A stretch of DNA of 64,000 bases from Kalaharituber pfeilii (Eukaryota; Ascomycota; Pezizomycetes; Pezizales; Pezizaceae), in the NCBI GenBank assembly GCA_015179045.1, contig WHUZ01000014.1, positions 124,001 to 188,000 on the forward strand. The letters are read 5' to 3'. Of this stretch, positions 9,456 to 20,801 are shown piece by piece. The notes below the pieces were generated by a model. That model was not told where the DNA came from, made no database searches, and saw nothing but the letters and a program-made list of their open reading frames with translations. How positions within the stretch are numbered: the stretch's first letter is position 1; every line of letters begins with the position of its first letter. The position numbers and the translations under genes are program-made.

Positions 9456-11143
9456 TTATGAAGCCCAAACCTTCACGCTCATATCCACACTACCAGTTGC
9501 CAGTACACAGCGTATACCAGCAAGCAGATCTTCCTTCTTGGCAATTCCATTTGGCCTTTTGTCACCATTTGCCGAAGGAGAGCCGGGCTGTTGCGGATCC
9601 TCTTTGATTTGCGGAGGGGCCCATCTTATGCAGCTCACAAAATGTCCATGAGCGTCATCAACCGTCTTGACACAGCGACCATCTTGCGTCAGGTCCCAGC
9701 ATCTTAATGACTTGTCGTCACTAACTGATATTAGGTATTTCCCCCCGGATGGAATACCAAGGCGCGCACCCAGTTGTCATGACCAATAAGGGTCTTGAAT
9801 AAGGTACCACGGGTATCCCACAACCGGATGGTCTTGTCGCGAGAACCTGTTGCAACAAATTCGGAAGATGATGTAGCAGTGGGGGGCTTCTTCAAACCGG
9901 CCATCTGCGCTAAGTATGGGTACGCTGCAGGAGGAGCAAATACCGCGCATTCTATTACATGTTCATGACCAACCAATGTTGCTTTGTGATCGGAATTTGA
10001 CGCATCCCATATTCGTGCAGTCTATGAAAGTCAGATAAGTTTTCCATTTCATTCACGCTCAAATGCAAACGCACGCACCTGGTCATTCCCTGCAGATAAT
10101 AACCACCGCCCATCGAATGAAGGAACTACATCTCTAATCCAGTCCGCATGTCCCTGAATAGTCCTTACACAATATCCAGTGGCAACTTCCCAAACTTTGA
10201 GAGTTTTATCTCTGCTCGCACTGACAAGATTCTGCCCTGAGCCACTTGGTATAAAACGAACTGCGCTCACACTATGATCATGGCCTGTTAAGGTTCGTAT
10301 GTTTTTGTACTCGTTGCTCGGGTCCCATAGCTTGATAGTGAGGTCCGAGGAACAGCTTGCTAGGAGGATTCCGTTCTTTGGTCCTCCGAAATCTACATCC
10401 TGTACTGGTTTCGTATGCCCTTTGATGGTTCGTTCTAGCTCCCCAAGCTCCCAATCCCAAATTTTAATTGTACTGTCTTCGGCGCCTGAGGCAAGAACGG
10501 AGAATACTGGATGGAATGCAACGGAAGTTACAGGATTGCGATGTCCAACAAGGCTATGACGTGCAGGAGCACGCGGCAGCCAGGAAGCGGGATCCACATT
10601 GCGCCTCATCATAGATGTAGGGGTCGCTGAGTCCAGTTCCGATTGGAGTTGTGAATTTCGTGCTTCCAGGTCCATGATCTAAGCAGTACGCCGGCCTGTC
10701 AGTTGAGCGACTTCTTCTGGATTGGGGTCCCAAACCTTCTTCTGTAGCCTCACTACACTGGTCCATTTTTTTTCCAGTAGCCCCTCATATTTTTTCAATG
10801 TCGCCTCATCCACAAAGTCATCCCCAAGGCCAAGCTCCTCTTTGAACGATGCACATGTGTCTACTAGCCCTGATGCTGATAAGAATGCGAGGATGGACTT
10901 GTGACTGGGTTGGGAGATAGGTGATGAGATGCAATTAGCACAGGCGTTTTAGAATAATGGGTAGGGCAGTATGAAGATGGCACGGTATGTCTGTGGGTCA
11001 AGAAATTCTCTTCCCTGGGGGGGGGAGGGGGGGGGAAGCATGCGTTTGCGGAGTTAAATGAACATGAAGTAACTGGAGGGGTAGAGGAGTGGGTTGACGT
11101 ACAGTTCATCCTTCTGGCGGGGTGTTAGCACGATGGTTGCCAT
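9456..11143 (-). CDS. PAC1: LIS1 homologue PAC1/NudF, frame broken by one missing base
   Basis: WD40 dynein regulator that acts with NudE and dynein at microtubule plus ends; in filamentous fungi it is needed for nuclear migration. Proposed exons (minus): 11143-11103, 10904-10736, 10678-10079 and 10021-9456, giving 458 aa if one base is restored. Exon 1 plus exon 2 encode the LisH dimerisation motif ([19 protein letters not shown]), and the exon 2/3 joint gives [15 protein letters not shown], the coiled coil. Seven WD repeats follow, with typical blades such as [18 protein letters not shown] and TIRLWD. At 9741-9746 (six C on the plus strand) the frame ends as FHPGGNT-stop, while the next frame continues as [17 protein letters not shown] to the normal end [10 protein letters not shown] run of seven instead of six would restore the whole protein. 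I treat this as one gene with a probable sequencing error. Confidence 0.92.
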
Positions 11144-11598
11144 ATCTCTCCTTTTGCTTTCGGCTCAGTGGGATGCGAGTTGCATATGAGGAGCCAGAGG
11201 GATTGCGAGAGTTCGAAATGGGTGAGTGCTCACGGAAGGAGGGGAGCGTCGGGGAGGTGAGATAGATTGAGTGCCAGAAGGGGGATTGGGGGGGGGGGGG
11301 GGTGGTTGAGGAGAGGAAGGGGAGAAGATGGGGGCACGCAGGCAAGAGTGGGTTTTAATTTTGTTGTGATTATGATGGATGGGGGACGGGCTCACTCAAA
11401 CGAAGACGTTGTGGTAGCTCTGGCTCTCTCCGTTTCTCCTATCGCTGCGTTCGCTCCGTTCGCACCGTTCGCAGCAGCGGTTGATTGATTGTGCTGGGCT
11501 GGTTGTGTTGGGCGGTCGAAATTATGTGCTTGGGCAAGGTACCGGTGCTCCGTACTTACTTTCTTTTGCGGGCAGCATGCAGTACTCTACACGGAGAT

Positions 11599-11632
<34 letters not shown>
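11599..11632. repeat. CAG/GCA triplet repeat, about 11 units
   Basis: Uninterrupted GCA units in the PAC1/STU2 spacer, not inside either proposed coding region. Uninterrupted triplets of this length are commonly length-polymorphic. Confidence 0.92.
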
Positions 11633-11633
<1 letters not shown>

Positions 11634-11666
11634 TCTTCACGCGGTGGAACCCTCGATAGAGAATGC

Positions 11667-11711
11667 CATGCCTGCCATGCCTGCCCTGCCTGCCTGCCTG
11701 CCTGCCATGCC
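11667..11711. repeat. CTGC/CCTG tetranucleotide array
   Basis: Alternating ATGCCTGCC and pure CCTG units directly downstream of the CAG array, ending at ATGCCACCAG. Confidence 0.85.
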
Positions 11712-12572
11712 ACCAGCTGTGGGACCGAGGGCACCACACCGCTTCCCCATAAAATACGCTGCCCCGCCTGAAGTAGAGTACAAGTACAAGTACTAGTAAG
11801 TAACAGGTGAGTACCTCCAAGCCCAAGTCCTCTGCTGAAGAGGCGTGCATAAGCGTGAATTGACGCATAGACAAATAACTACATAGAATCGGTGCTTATG
11901 CAGTATGCAATGCGAACGCTGCATACTGCATCTTCAGTCATGGTTGGACACTGGAACAGTGCAGCCCCTTCAATTTCATGTGCGTCGAATTTGCTTTGCT
12001 TACCCGCTGGCTCGGCCCACATGCAACGCAGATGCGTGCAAACCAGACTGCCGCAAATTTGTGCAATACCCCCCCCACCAAACGTCAGTCAGTCACACGT
12101 TAGATATAGGCAATCAAGATACAAGATAAAATCAGTCATGCACTCTATAGGCACCAGCTCTGCTTGGAATGGGGTTCTTTACATAATCTCGTCTCGTGGC
12201 GGCAAGTTAATTCAAGAGTGTCACGTGGCTCGCTTTTTTGTGCAGATCGTGGCACCAGTGCATTATAAGTCTAGTCAGATACGTGAAGGTACTCTGGGCG
12301 CTACAGACGCGTCCTTTGTTCTTCCTTGTATTTAAAGGAAAAGTTGGATGGGAACTGACCTCGTGCGGAGCATTCGAGAACTCAGTCTCAAACTCCGTCC
12401 CCTGATTGCTGGAACCGGGCCCCCTGTAGATAAACGTTATCGATTTGCAGGGCACCTTCCATCGAATCCTCGCCCAAAGCTACCGGCTGTTGAATTGCAG
12501 GTATTGAGTAGAGTAGGATACATTTGAACTCAATGCTCGGCAGTTACTATAAAGCACACTGCACCGCTGGTC

Positions 12573-12597
12573 AACAGCAGCAGCAGCAGCAGCAGCC
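12573..12597. repeat. CAG triplet repeat, about 7 units
   Basis: A second CAG array in the same intergenic region, in the same orientation as the one at 11599. Confidence 0.9.
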
Positions 12598-13127
12598 CGC
12601 TTGATGACATTCACTTGGTGCTTCAAGATGGATCCATACTCTATTACGTAGCTAGCCAGCTAGGCACTTGTGCATCACAGGTAGGCTGGGCCGGTTAACA
12701 ACGCTGCCCTCACGCAGCAGCGAGGTTGTACGCCGTGCGGTTGTGTGCTATATGCATAGACTGTAGAGCTTCCGGCAGCTGCAAATGCTGGCTTGCTGGC
12801 CCGGTCTTGGCGACCCTGTGTATTTTGGCTACCCATCCCGCTACACCAGTCCATCACCACAACCTCTTACCTGGAGAAGCACTCACCTCTCCCTCCCCAA
12901 CGAACCCATCTGTCACAGCCCTCAGGACCCGTGAAGCTGCAAACCACTTGAGAACTACCTGTTGTTTCACTTTCCCAGGTCTATACCCCTTGGCCATTCC
13001 CACGAGTCCAACGTCCTGCACACCCCCCCCCCCCCCCCCCAACACCCCTCCCCCTCCCACCTATCGTCCTCCCTACGGTTTCTGGTTCAGCCCCCGTATT
13101 AACGAGCACATCTTTAGACTATAAATC

Positions 13128-16007
13128 ATGGCTGAAGAAGAGCCCGACGTAAGAGTTCTACCTGTTGGTAACTTCGGAGGATATTGCTAATGGCTAAAGT
13201 ATTCCCACCTCCCGATCACGGACCGTGCAGTTCACAAGGTTTGGAAAGTGAGAAAGGCTGCATATGAAGAGGTATTTCGGCGAAATTTCAACAAGACTAT
13301 ATGGGATCTGCTTGGCTAATACAATGATATATATAGGCTGCGGCAGCCTTCGCCAAAACACCAGATGAAAGTGATCCATATTTTCATCCTTGGATTTCAG
13401 ATGCTGGGATTTGGAACAAAATTGTTATGGACTCCAATGTCGCAGCTCAGCAAGAGGGTATCGCTGCGTTATGTTCCTTTCTGAAATATGGTGGGGATGC
13501 AGCTTGTACAAGGTAGCAAAGTTGCCAATATTGCACCAAGCAGTCCGTTTAGAAATTGCTCAAACTGACTGGTAACAATTAGGACCCGGTCTCATACCGT
13601 CGGGGCTTTAGTCGAAAAGGGTCTCTCGTCAACGAGAGCTGCAACCAAAGCCAGCTCTATGGAAGCCATTCTCCTCTATGTCGAGAACGACGCCCCTGCG
13701 CCAGTTATTGATGCACTGCTCCCATTTCTATCACACAAAATGCCAAAAGTAATAGCCGCAACAGTACAGGCACTGATACAGATATATTCATCTTTTGGAG
13801 CTCGAACAGTAGATCCGAAGCCAGTGCTAAAATTCCTTCCAAAATTATTTGGCCACGCGGATAAGACCGTTCGGGCGGAAACAACTACACTCTGTGTGGA
13901 ATTGTACAAGTGGTTGAAAGAAGCTATCAAGCCAATGTTCTTCAATGAATTGAAGCCTGTGCAGCAAAAAGAACTTGAGGAAGCTTTCGAGAAAGTCAAG
14001 AGCGAAACGCCAAAGCAGGAAAGGCTTTTGAAATCACAACAGGTTGCAGCAGCTGCTGCAGCGACATCCGCGTCTGGTGCGGATGAGGAAGAAGAGCAAG
14101 AGGCCGAAATCGATGCGTATGATTTATCAGAGCCCGTGAACGTGCTTTCAAAATTGCCACCAGAGTTTTATACAAATATGAGCTCATCGAAATGGAAGGA
14201 ACGAAAAGAGGCATTGGATGCTTTATTTCCTCTCGTCAATGTGCCACGAATCAAAGATGATGACTATAAAGACCTTATTGCGGTTCTTGCCAAGGCAATG
14301 AAAGATGCAAACATTGCGGTCGTCACTGTTGCTGCCAATTGCATAGAATCAACGGCGAAAGGGTTACGGGCGGCTTTCTTGAAACATAAGGCGGTTGTGC
14401 TGAGTCCAATTCTTGAACGTTTAAAGGAGAAGAAGCAGAGCGTTGTAGATGCTTTATCTGCAGCTCTGGATGGTGTCTTCATGGCGGTATGTATATCCAA
14501 CTCATCGTACTCTCTAATTGGACTCTCTGGCGATCTCTAATATATAGCGTCTGTAGACGTCTCTCACCGACTGCTTAGAAGAAATTCTTGAGTTCCTGAA
14601 GCACAAGAATCCCCAGGTTAAGCTGGAAACACTCAAGTGGTTGATTCGTTGCCTTAAGGAAACGAAAGTACCCCCAACGAAGTCGGAGCAAAAGTCAATT
14701 GCCGAGTCCTGCACCAAATTGCTCGGAGACACCAGCGAGCCTGTGCGTACGAGCTCTTGTGAAGCAATGGGAACACTTATGAAAATTATCGGTGAGCGCG
14801 GAATGAATCCCTATATGGAAGGGTTGGATGATATTCGAAAGACGAAGATCAAAGAGTTTTTCGAGTCTGCTGTAGTCAAAGCAAAGGAGAAGCCTGCTGC
14901 CCCGGCTGCTCCAAAAGGTCCCCCCCAAAAAAGCTTGGGCCAGGTGCAAAGAAGCCCCCAGCGGCTGCGAAACCTGCGGCTGCCGCTGCTCCCCCACCGG
15001 CAAAGAAAGAAGATCCTCCCCCTTCATCTGCAGCAGCGCCACGTTCAGGCCCTGGCCCAAGCAAACTGGCAGGCCCAAAATTGGCAGGTCCTGGCACACT
15101 TAGACTTCAGAAGAAGCCTCCACCCTCCGCAACAGCCTCAGCAGCCCCCGCAGCATTATCCCCTCCGTCGCCAAAACGAGCTCCCGCCCCACCATCACCA
15201 ACAGAAGAAGCACCACCTGCACCAAAACTAACCTTTGGTGGACGAGGACTCACCAGCAGGCCCCTATCTGCCGCGCAACCACCACAACCACAGCATCAAC
15301 ATGTCCATGTGGTTGACCCTGGCCTAAGCGCCGCGGAGAAAGCTGAACTAGAAGCCTTGAGAATGGAGAAGGAAAAATGGCTGCGCCAGGCAAACGAGGC
15401 TGCTGCAGAAAGAACTAGGCTACTCCAGCAGGTTAACGATCTGCAAATTCAGGTAGAGCCATTCCTTATTCCTCGGTGCTCTAACTTTCTAATCAGATAA
15501 CAGAATGCGGAATTGATTGAAGCTGGAACCAGAGATAATCTAGCGATTCGGGCGAAAGACGCACAATTAGTACGCGCCAGAACCGACGCAGAACAAGCTG
15601 AAGCTCAGAACGCCAAATTGCAGCGCGAGATTGAAAGACTCAAGCGTGAACTTGCACGTTCAGTCCGTGCAACATCACCACCGCCACCAGACGTCACTGA
15701 GCAGCTTTACCGGGATCCTATGAATGGACTTGGTCCAAGCTCATTGTCCCACCATCTGGGCTCCGTTGATAGAAGCTCTAAGAGGTTGAGTTACGCGTCA
15801 ACAACATTCTCTGAGGAGAAGGAGAATGGATACGAGAGGCACAAAATGGTGTCGCCGACATTCTCGACAATGTCTGAGGGAAGGAATAGCCCATCCAGAG
15901 GAGTCGGTACCGATAATGCTGAGAGCTGGAAGAGAGCAGCAGAGGTTACGAATGCACTGAAAGCTAGGATTGAGCAGATGAAGAGGCAAAATGGGATTGG
16001 GAGGTGA
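13128..16007 (+). CDS. STU2: XMAP215/Dis1-family microtubule polymerase (STU2/Alp14), frame broken by one missing base
   Basis: TOG-domain protein that binds tubulin and promotes microtubule growth at plus ends, kinetochores and spindle poles. Proposed exons: 13128-13148 (MAEEEPD), 13200-13271, 13337-13512, 13583-14486, 14557-15452 and 15504-16007, giving 857 aa if one base is restored. TOG1 starts with LPITDRAVHKVWKVRKAAYEE and continues through the HEAT-like repeats (VIDALLPFLSHKMPKV). TOG2 starts near LPPEFYTNMSSSKWKERKEA. A Pro/Ala/Lys-rich linker and a C-terminal coiled coil (LSAAEKAELEALRMEKEKW) follow. At 14920-14932 (C7 followed by A6) the frame passes from APKGPP to an unrelated frame; one extra base gives PKKLGPGAKKPPAAAKPA and leads into the coiled coil. 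The exon from 14557 is 896 nt, and only with the extra base is it in phase with the last exon. Confidence 0.92.
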
Positions 16008-16809
16008 AGTTATGCACAATCAAGATTCTTCACTCCAAACGGTGGGCTACGTTTATGTCTTATTTTTCTTTTTTTTTTAATTTTTTTTTTTTTTTTTTGT
16101 GAATTATTTAATTCCGTTACGTTTCGGTTACAATTGCTCAGGCTGGATGGTCCTCCCTATCATCTAGATACCATCGGAGTGCTAGTAGGTTAAGAGGGAG
16201 CTATGGAGTGAGTGCTATTCTGGTTTCTTCTTTCGCTTTATTTTATTTTTTTCCCCCTCAGTGCTATAAAGGATTTTAATACGGCTAGTTGACAAGTGTT
16301 TCTGCCTTCAGTTCCTTCAGTTGGGAAATGAGGAAAAAAATATTAGTGTGGTGAGGGATCTGGGGAATTTTGCGATTGTCGTGCAGCTACGGAAATTGTA
16401 GTGTTGAGGTTTTGTAGGAGTCCTTTTGTTGCTGTTCCTATTGCTGATTGCTAGGCAACTGTGGACACCTGGGGGTTGTATTGCTTATCGTTTGTATATT
16501 TGTTAATGTAACCATAAGATGCTTAAGGATGTTTGTAATCAGACTAGAAGAATGTTATGTTGTTTTCCCGGCCGGGTACATCTAGTGAGCGAGGAGGGAA
16601 ATGGAATTGTAACCGATTTCAGTAATCTCCCTATTGTCTTTATTTATTTTACTTATACACTTGAAAAAAGAATTAAAGCTGCAAAAACTTCGATTTTTTA
16701 ACCTCAGCTCGCTCACATGCGTAAATTGTGTCACGTGTGATTGATATATATACAAAGGTGAAACATCCGCTCCATTTTTGACGCGTAAAACCGACTACAC
16801 TATGTAGTA
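16008..16809. other. 3' flank of the STU2-like gene
   Basis: AT-rich sequence with T runs at about 16062-16099, probably the 3' UTR and terminator of the upstream gene. I see no gene. It is the left edge of a 13-kb gene-poor block that reaches 29118. Confidence 0.5.
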
Positions 16810-17129
16810 CAGTGCGTATGCAAAAGTTTTCGGGACTATGCAGTTTAAGTAAAAGCGCTTTGGAGTCACAAGATATGCATCCGAGAGGACCCCCTTGAGA
16901 AAACACAACTCAACCAATAGTACTCCCTTTGAGATTCTGAGATAGGATATAGATTCTCTGATTCCAGCTCAAGCTCATGTGGTCTATTATTTTTTTGCAA
17001 TTATTTAGCTACCTTATCGATGTTTCAGTGATCTTTCGAACAGTACTGAAAGAGGTGTCCGCTAGTGCACGTCTCGCTTTTCCTTATATGCATACTGCAT
17101 AGTCCCGAAGACTTCTTGCCTACGCACTG
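16810..17129. mobile_element. TA-flanked MITE with about 38-bp terminal inverted repeats
   Basis: The ends are CAGTGCGTATGCAAAAG and, read from the other strand, CAGTGCGTAGGCAAGAAG. The match continues through TTCGGGACTATGCAGT with only a few differences. Each end abuts TA (16808-16809 and 17130-17131), the target duplicated by Tc1/mariner and pogo transposons. The 320-bp element has no coding capacity, so it would be non-autonomous. Confidence 0.82.
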
Positions 17130-17390
17130 TACAACCGGCACCCCTTCCTTGGTGCAGATTTGGCGAATTTCTTTATGTGGTAGTACATCATTTACACAGA
17201 AATGCGAGTCGAGTCAGGAAACGGTGACGTCGATGGTATGAGATGGGATGTGCAATCAAAAGATGTAAAGCAAGGGTGAAATGAAAAGGCAGGGTTATCA
17301 ATTGAGGGATAGAAAGGAAAAATGCGAGACGAAGAAGAGGTAGGGATAGGGTGGTATTAGGTTGGAGAAGTTCCTCCGCTGCCTACTGTG

Positions 17391-17456
17391 TTTTTTTTTT
17401 TTTTTTTTTTTTTTTAATCACATAACCCCGCTTGTAGCACTTGGCCATGGCAGGGT
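17391..17456 (-). mobile_element. 5'-truncated SINE-like retro-insertion, copy A
   Basis: A run of 25 T, then about 41 bp, bounded by a perfect 12-bp direct repeat CTGCCTACTGTG (17379-17390 and 17457-17468). Read on the minus strand, the insert ends in GCGGGGTTATGTGATT plus poly(A). The same 3' end (GCGGGGTTACGTGACCTT plus poly(A)) occurs at 33293-33392 with a different direct repeat. A poly(A) tail, a target-site duplication of this length and a shared 3' end are the marks of LINE-mobilised SINEs. Confidence 0.75.
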
Positions 17457-17468
17457 CTGCCTACTGTG

Positions 17469-19046
17469 TTGATTGTGCTGTTGGAGAAATCGTGTACGGA
17501 GATGCCGATGAGAATATAATTGAGAATAATGTCTATATGGGATCTGAAAAAGTGTAGTCAAGTGAATAAGGGAGAATTAGCCAGTGGTAAAGCATTCTTT
17601 GGAATAGGTTATTGAATCGGACTTCATAAAGGTTGATTTTTTTTGGCTATTCACAAGGAGACAGAGGAGTATATATCTGTAAGTGCGATTTATGAGGACG
17701 ACAGTTGGTGCATGCCGGGGTGATTTCGGAATTGGAGAACTGAGGATAGTTGAGGGAGGTGATAGATGGGGTGCGGTGAGGGGATGGAGAAATGGGTTAG
17801 TGACAAATGGGGCTGGTTGAGGTATTGGGGTCGACTTACAGCCCAAAAACCTTCTACATGACTTGGTACCAATTGGCTAATCCAAATAATATTGACCGCT
17901 TGTCCTAGTCCGGCAACTAGAGACAAATAATTTAAGAACTTCCCCCCAGACTACCACCAACGGCTCTGTGGATGAACATTAACAATGTTCCGCAGATGAA
18001 AATTATCGCTCCACCATTGGAGATCCCCGTGGCCAGCGCTCCGGAAAACGCAAGCCATTTGTTTGAAATCTATATGTTGGCAGAAACATATCAGGATATG
18101 TTGGTCTTGAAACGAACGATGTGTAGGTGATCATCAGAAAATATGAATTCCTTGGCAAGTTTCTGTTCTCCAATAAAACCCTTCTTCAGTATCTTAAATT
18201 GATAGCCCGACGACTCAACAGCCCAAAATCTCCGCCTTGTAGCCCATCTCTGGGGCAGTGTTCATCGTCTGAATTTGAATAGCTTATTGCCCCTTCTCCT
18301 GGCATTGCGGCCCTTTCCTTTTTGCAGTATTTCTCCGGCTCGTCGACAGAATGCGGGGTGGTACAACCGATCTGGACAATTGATCCAAATTCCCTAAGGT
18401 TACACGTCCACAGTTCTCTATACTCACTATTTGTTCTTGCCCTCCTCTGTGTTTTATATGTACGATAGACAGCAACAGAGATTTGAACCTACTCATCATC
18501 CACCCACTCACTCAATTACTCGCTCAATCCACCTGTTCCTCCCCATGACCTCTCCAGCAGAAAACCCATTGTGTCGAGCGGCTGTGAAAACTGTTTGTTC
18601 CCTCCTATAGCTCACACCAGCTGGATTCGGTACTTCCTCACCTGTGCTATCCGCTTTTCTGTTTCCCTTGTCTTATCTTTGTCTCTGAGCTGGTGTCACG
18701 GACTCTAAACTGTACAGAAAGAAGTCAGAAAAGTTGAACAATGAAAATGTAGAAAAAGTGAAAATAGAAATAGCGTTATCTGTAGCACGAACTCAATCTC
18801 CGCACCGAACCATGTATATACCCTAAGCTTCAAAAAATTGAATTCTTTTTAACAGGAGGCAGCACCTTTCGCGTTGGAGTTCGCTGCTAACTCAGTCAGG
18901 CTTGCTTCCGCAGACCATATTATAAGTCTGGTCCGTCTGGAGCCCCCGAACACATACAATTCCCGATGCCATAGGTCAACAGGTATAGAGAAATGTAATA
19001 ACAATAAACTGCCAGTCAAAATGAAACAATAGAGAAATATAAATAC
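17469..19046. other. Gene-poor spacer
   Basis: About 1.6 kb with only short ORFs lacking recognisable content on either strand. I see no tRNA, conserved gene or further repeat. Confidence 0.4.
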
Positions 19047-19049
19047 TAA

Positions 19050-19805
19050 GGCCCTGTTTGGTTGCATCAGATAGTTAAGGCCTAGCACCAGTTTGAATGG
19101 CGAAGGCGGGATACGACGTAAGAGGTGCAGTTGGACCTGGGGGAGTGTTTGTTTGCTACATTTTGACTACGTACCTACAGATATGCAATGCAAAAATAAT
19201 CGGCAACTTGAAGGTTCGTTTGTTACATTTTCATTGTGCAAAAAAAAAAAAAAAAAATCCCGCGGCCACCAATGTCAAACTTGTCAATTGCAGCTATTGC
19301 ATTCCGAGTCCCAAGTTACTACAGCTATCACTATCACTGTCTATGCCTTCTGCTATAGCACTGAATCAGCCTACCCAAAATGTCTGAACTACAAGCAAAG
19401 TGGACCTTCTAAAGGACACAACAGGTTTGCTGAAAAATAAACCTCCTGTAAGTACACATTTCCTAAATGCTGATGTCTGCATAGGAGTTTTGTTGTGAAA
19501 TAACAGCATATATTCTGTAATTTCTATTCCGATAATAGGTCCAGAGTGAGGATATTGTGAGGGTTGAGTTCTGCCATAATAGTGGTGCAATGTGATGTCA
19601 ATGTGATGATGTGATGCAATAGTGTGATGCAGTTAGCTATAGCAAGTGAAATGATACATGGCTATACTCACCTCTGTCCAATTTTTGCGGCCGGAAACTC
19701 ACAGTTTAGTTTCGTGCGAAACGACCCTAGTGAAACGTAGAAATCGTTTGGTTGCCGTAGTTTCCATTTGAAATCTCGGCTATACGTGGTCAACCACACA
19801 GGGCC
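19050..19805. mobile_element. PIF/Harbinger-like MITE
   Basis: Left end GGCCCTGTTTGGTTG and right end, read from the other strand, GGCCCTGTGTGGTTG: 15 bp with one mismatch. TAA is present on both sides (19047-19049 and 19806-19808), matching the 3-bp TWA duplications of PIF/Harbinger transposons. The GGCCCTGTTTGG terminus is also common in MITEs of that type. The 756-bp interior has only short ORFs, so this is a non-autonomous or decayed copy. The inverted repeat is short, so confidence is moderate. Confidence 0.6.
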
Positions 19806-19808
19806 TAA

Positions 19809-20799
19809 AAAACATTGGAGTATCCTGTCTACCAAGGAGAAAGTGCATTATACCTTCCTGAGGAGGCGCAGAGGGACAGGGAGGGGCAGCGGATTCAAGA
19901 GGATGGAGAGTTGCGTACTGTTCGAACTGACATATAGCTTGGTGAAGTTATTCTTCACAGGTTACAAGAGGCCATGAAGAGGTATAGAATTGAGCGCCCT
20001 GGTTCGATTCTCAACTCGAACTGGAGAGAAGGTTGTCCAGCAACATTCTAAAAAATGGACTGTAATTCTTCTAGCGCAACCGGGGCAGCTTGATTTTTGC
20101 TCTCTTCCTACCGTCCACCGTATATACCAACGTTGGAGTAATATCAGTCACCTAATTTGAGCTTGTCTTGAGGTGCTTTGCCTTTGATGTTTGCACCATA
20201 GAAGGGTCCACATCGGGTATTAGACAGGTGATTTGATGAAAATAAACCAGCTAGGAGCTGAATAGTTTTGCGTGCAGTGGGCCGGACTTCGAGACGGTGA
20301 GGCCCTGTTTCCTGGATAAGACCTTTCTTGCAAATATTTTACCCAAGTTGAGCCGGAGCTGTTAACTGTTGCAGCGAGCTGAACGCCACCCCGCTGCGAC
20401 CCTTGACCCGGAATTGCACATGGCGCCGAATAAGTGATACCGACGACTTGTCCTGGCATGTTGCTGCCGCTGGTTGCCCTCTTATCCATGCTCCCCCCCG
20501 CACGCGTAGCATGATACCCTCGTGTTCTCAATCTCTCCGGCCTTTCTGTGAACTATGCCCTTTAGCTACATCTCATCTCAACCCCAGCTCACCTGCCAAT
20601 TCTTCCGAGCAACGTCAGTGGTACTTTCTATACCCAGCTATCCCGCAGACTTGTGACAAAGCCAGCCCAATCAAGAGTGTTGCATCCAGGAACCCTGAAG
20701 CTGCCGGGCTGAAACACAGCAAGAGGCAGGGTAGGTATGAGCCTGCAGTCAAAGAAGAAAATTCATTCTAGAATGTTACTGTATCTGGATGCACCTGTG
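19809..20799. other. Spacer between two putative transposons
   Basis: No supported gene. Near 20302 there is GGCCCTGTTTCCTGG, which resembles the Harbinger-like terminus, but I found no matching opposite end. A tRNA T-arm-like GGTTCGATTC near 20000 was rejected for lack of a cloverleaf. Confidence 0.4.
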
Positions 20800-20801
20800 T
20801 A

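Larger units (their letters stand above)
11144..13127. promoter_or_regulatory. Divergent promoter region between PAC1 and the STU2-like gene
   Basis: About 2.0 kb separates the two start codons. It contains several simple repeats (two CAG-type triplet arrays, a CTGC tetranucleotide array, a C18 run and short G/C runs near 11020 and 11290). The ORFs crossing it are low-complexity or repeat-derived, and I do not call a gene. The region must hold both promoters; the C18 run lies within about 90 bp of the STU2-like start codon. Confidence 0.5.

Noticed and set aside
11481..11874. Overlapping ORFs with poly-Ser, poly-Ala, poly-Leu and poly-Cys
   Set aside because: They are frames of the CAG and CTGC arrays in a promoter region.
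19930..20020. tRNA-like T-arm (GGTTCGATTC)
   Set aside because: No matching acceptor stem, D-arm or anticodon arm could be drawn around it.
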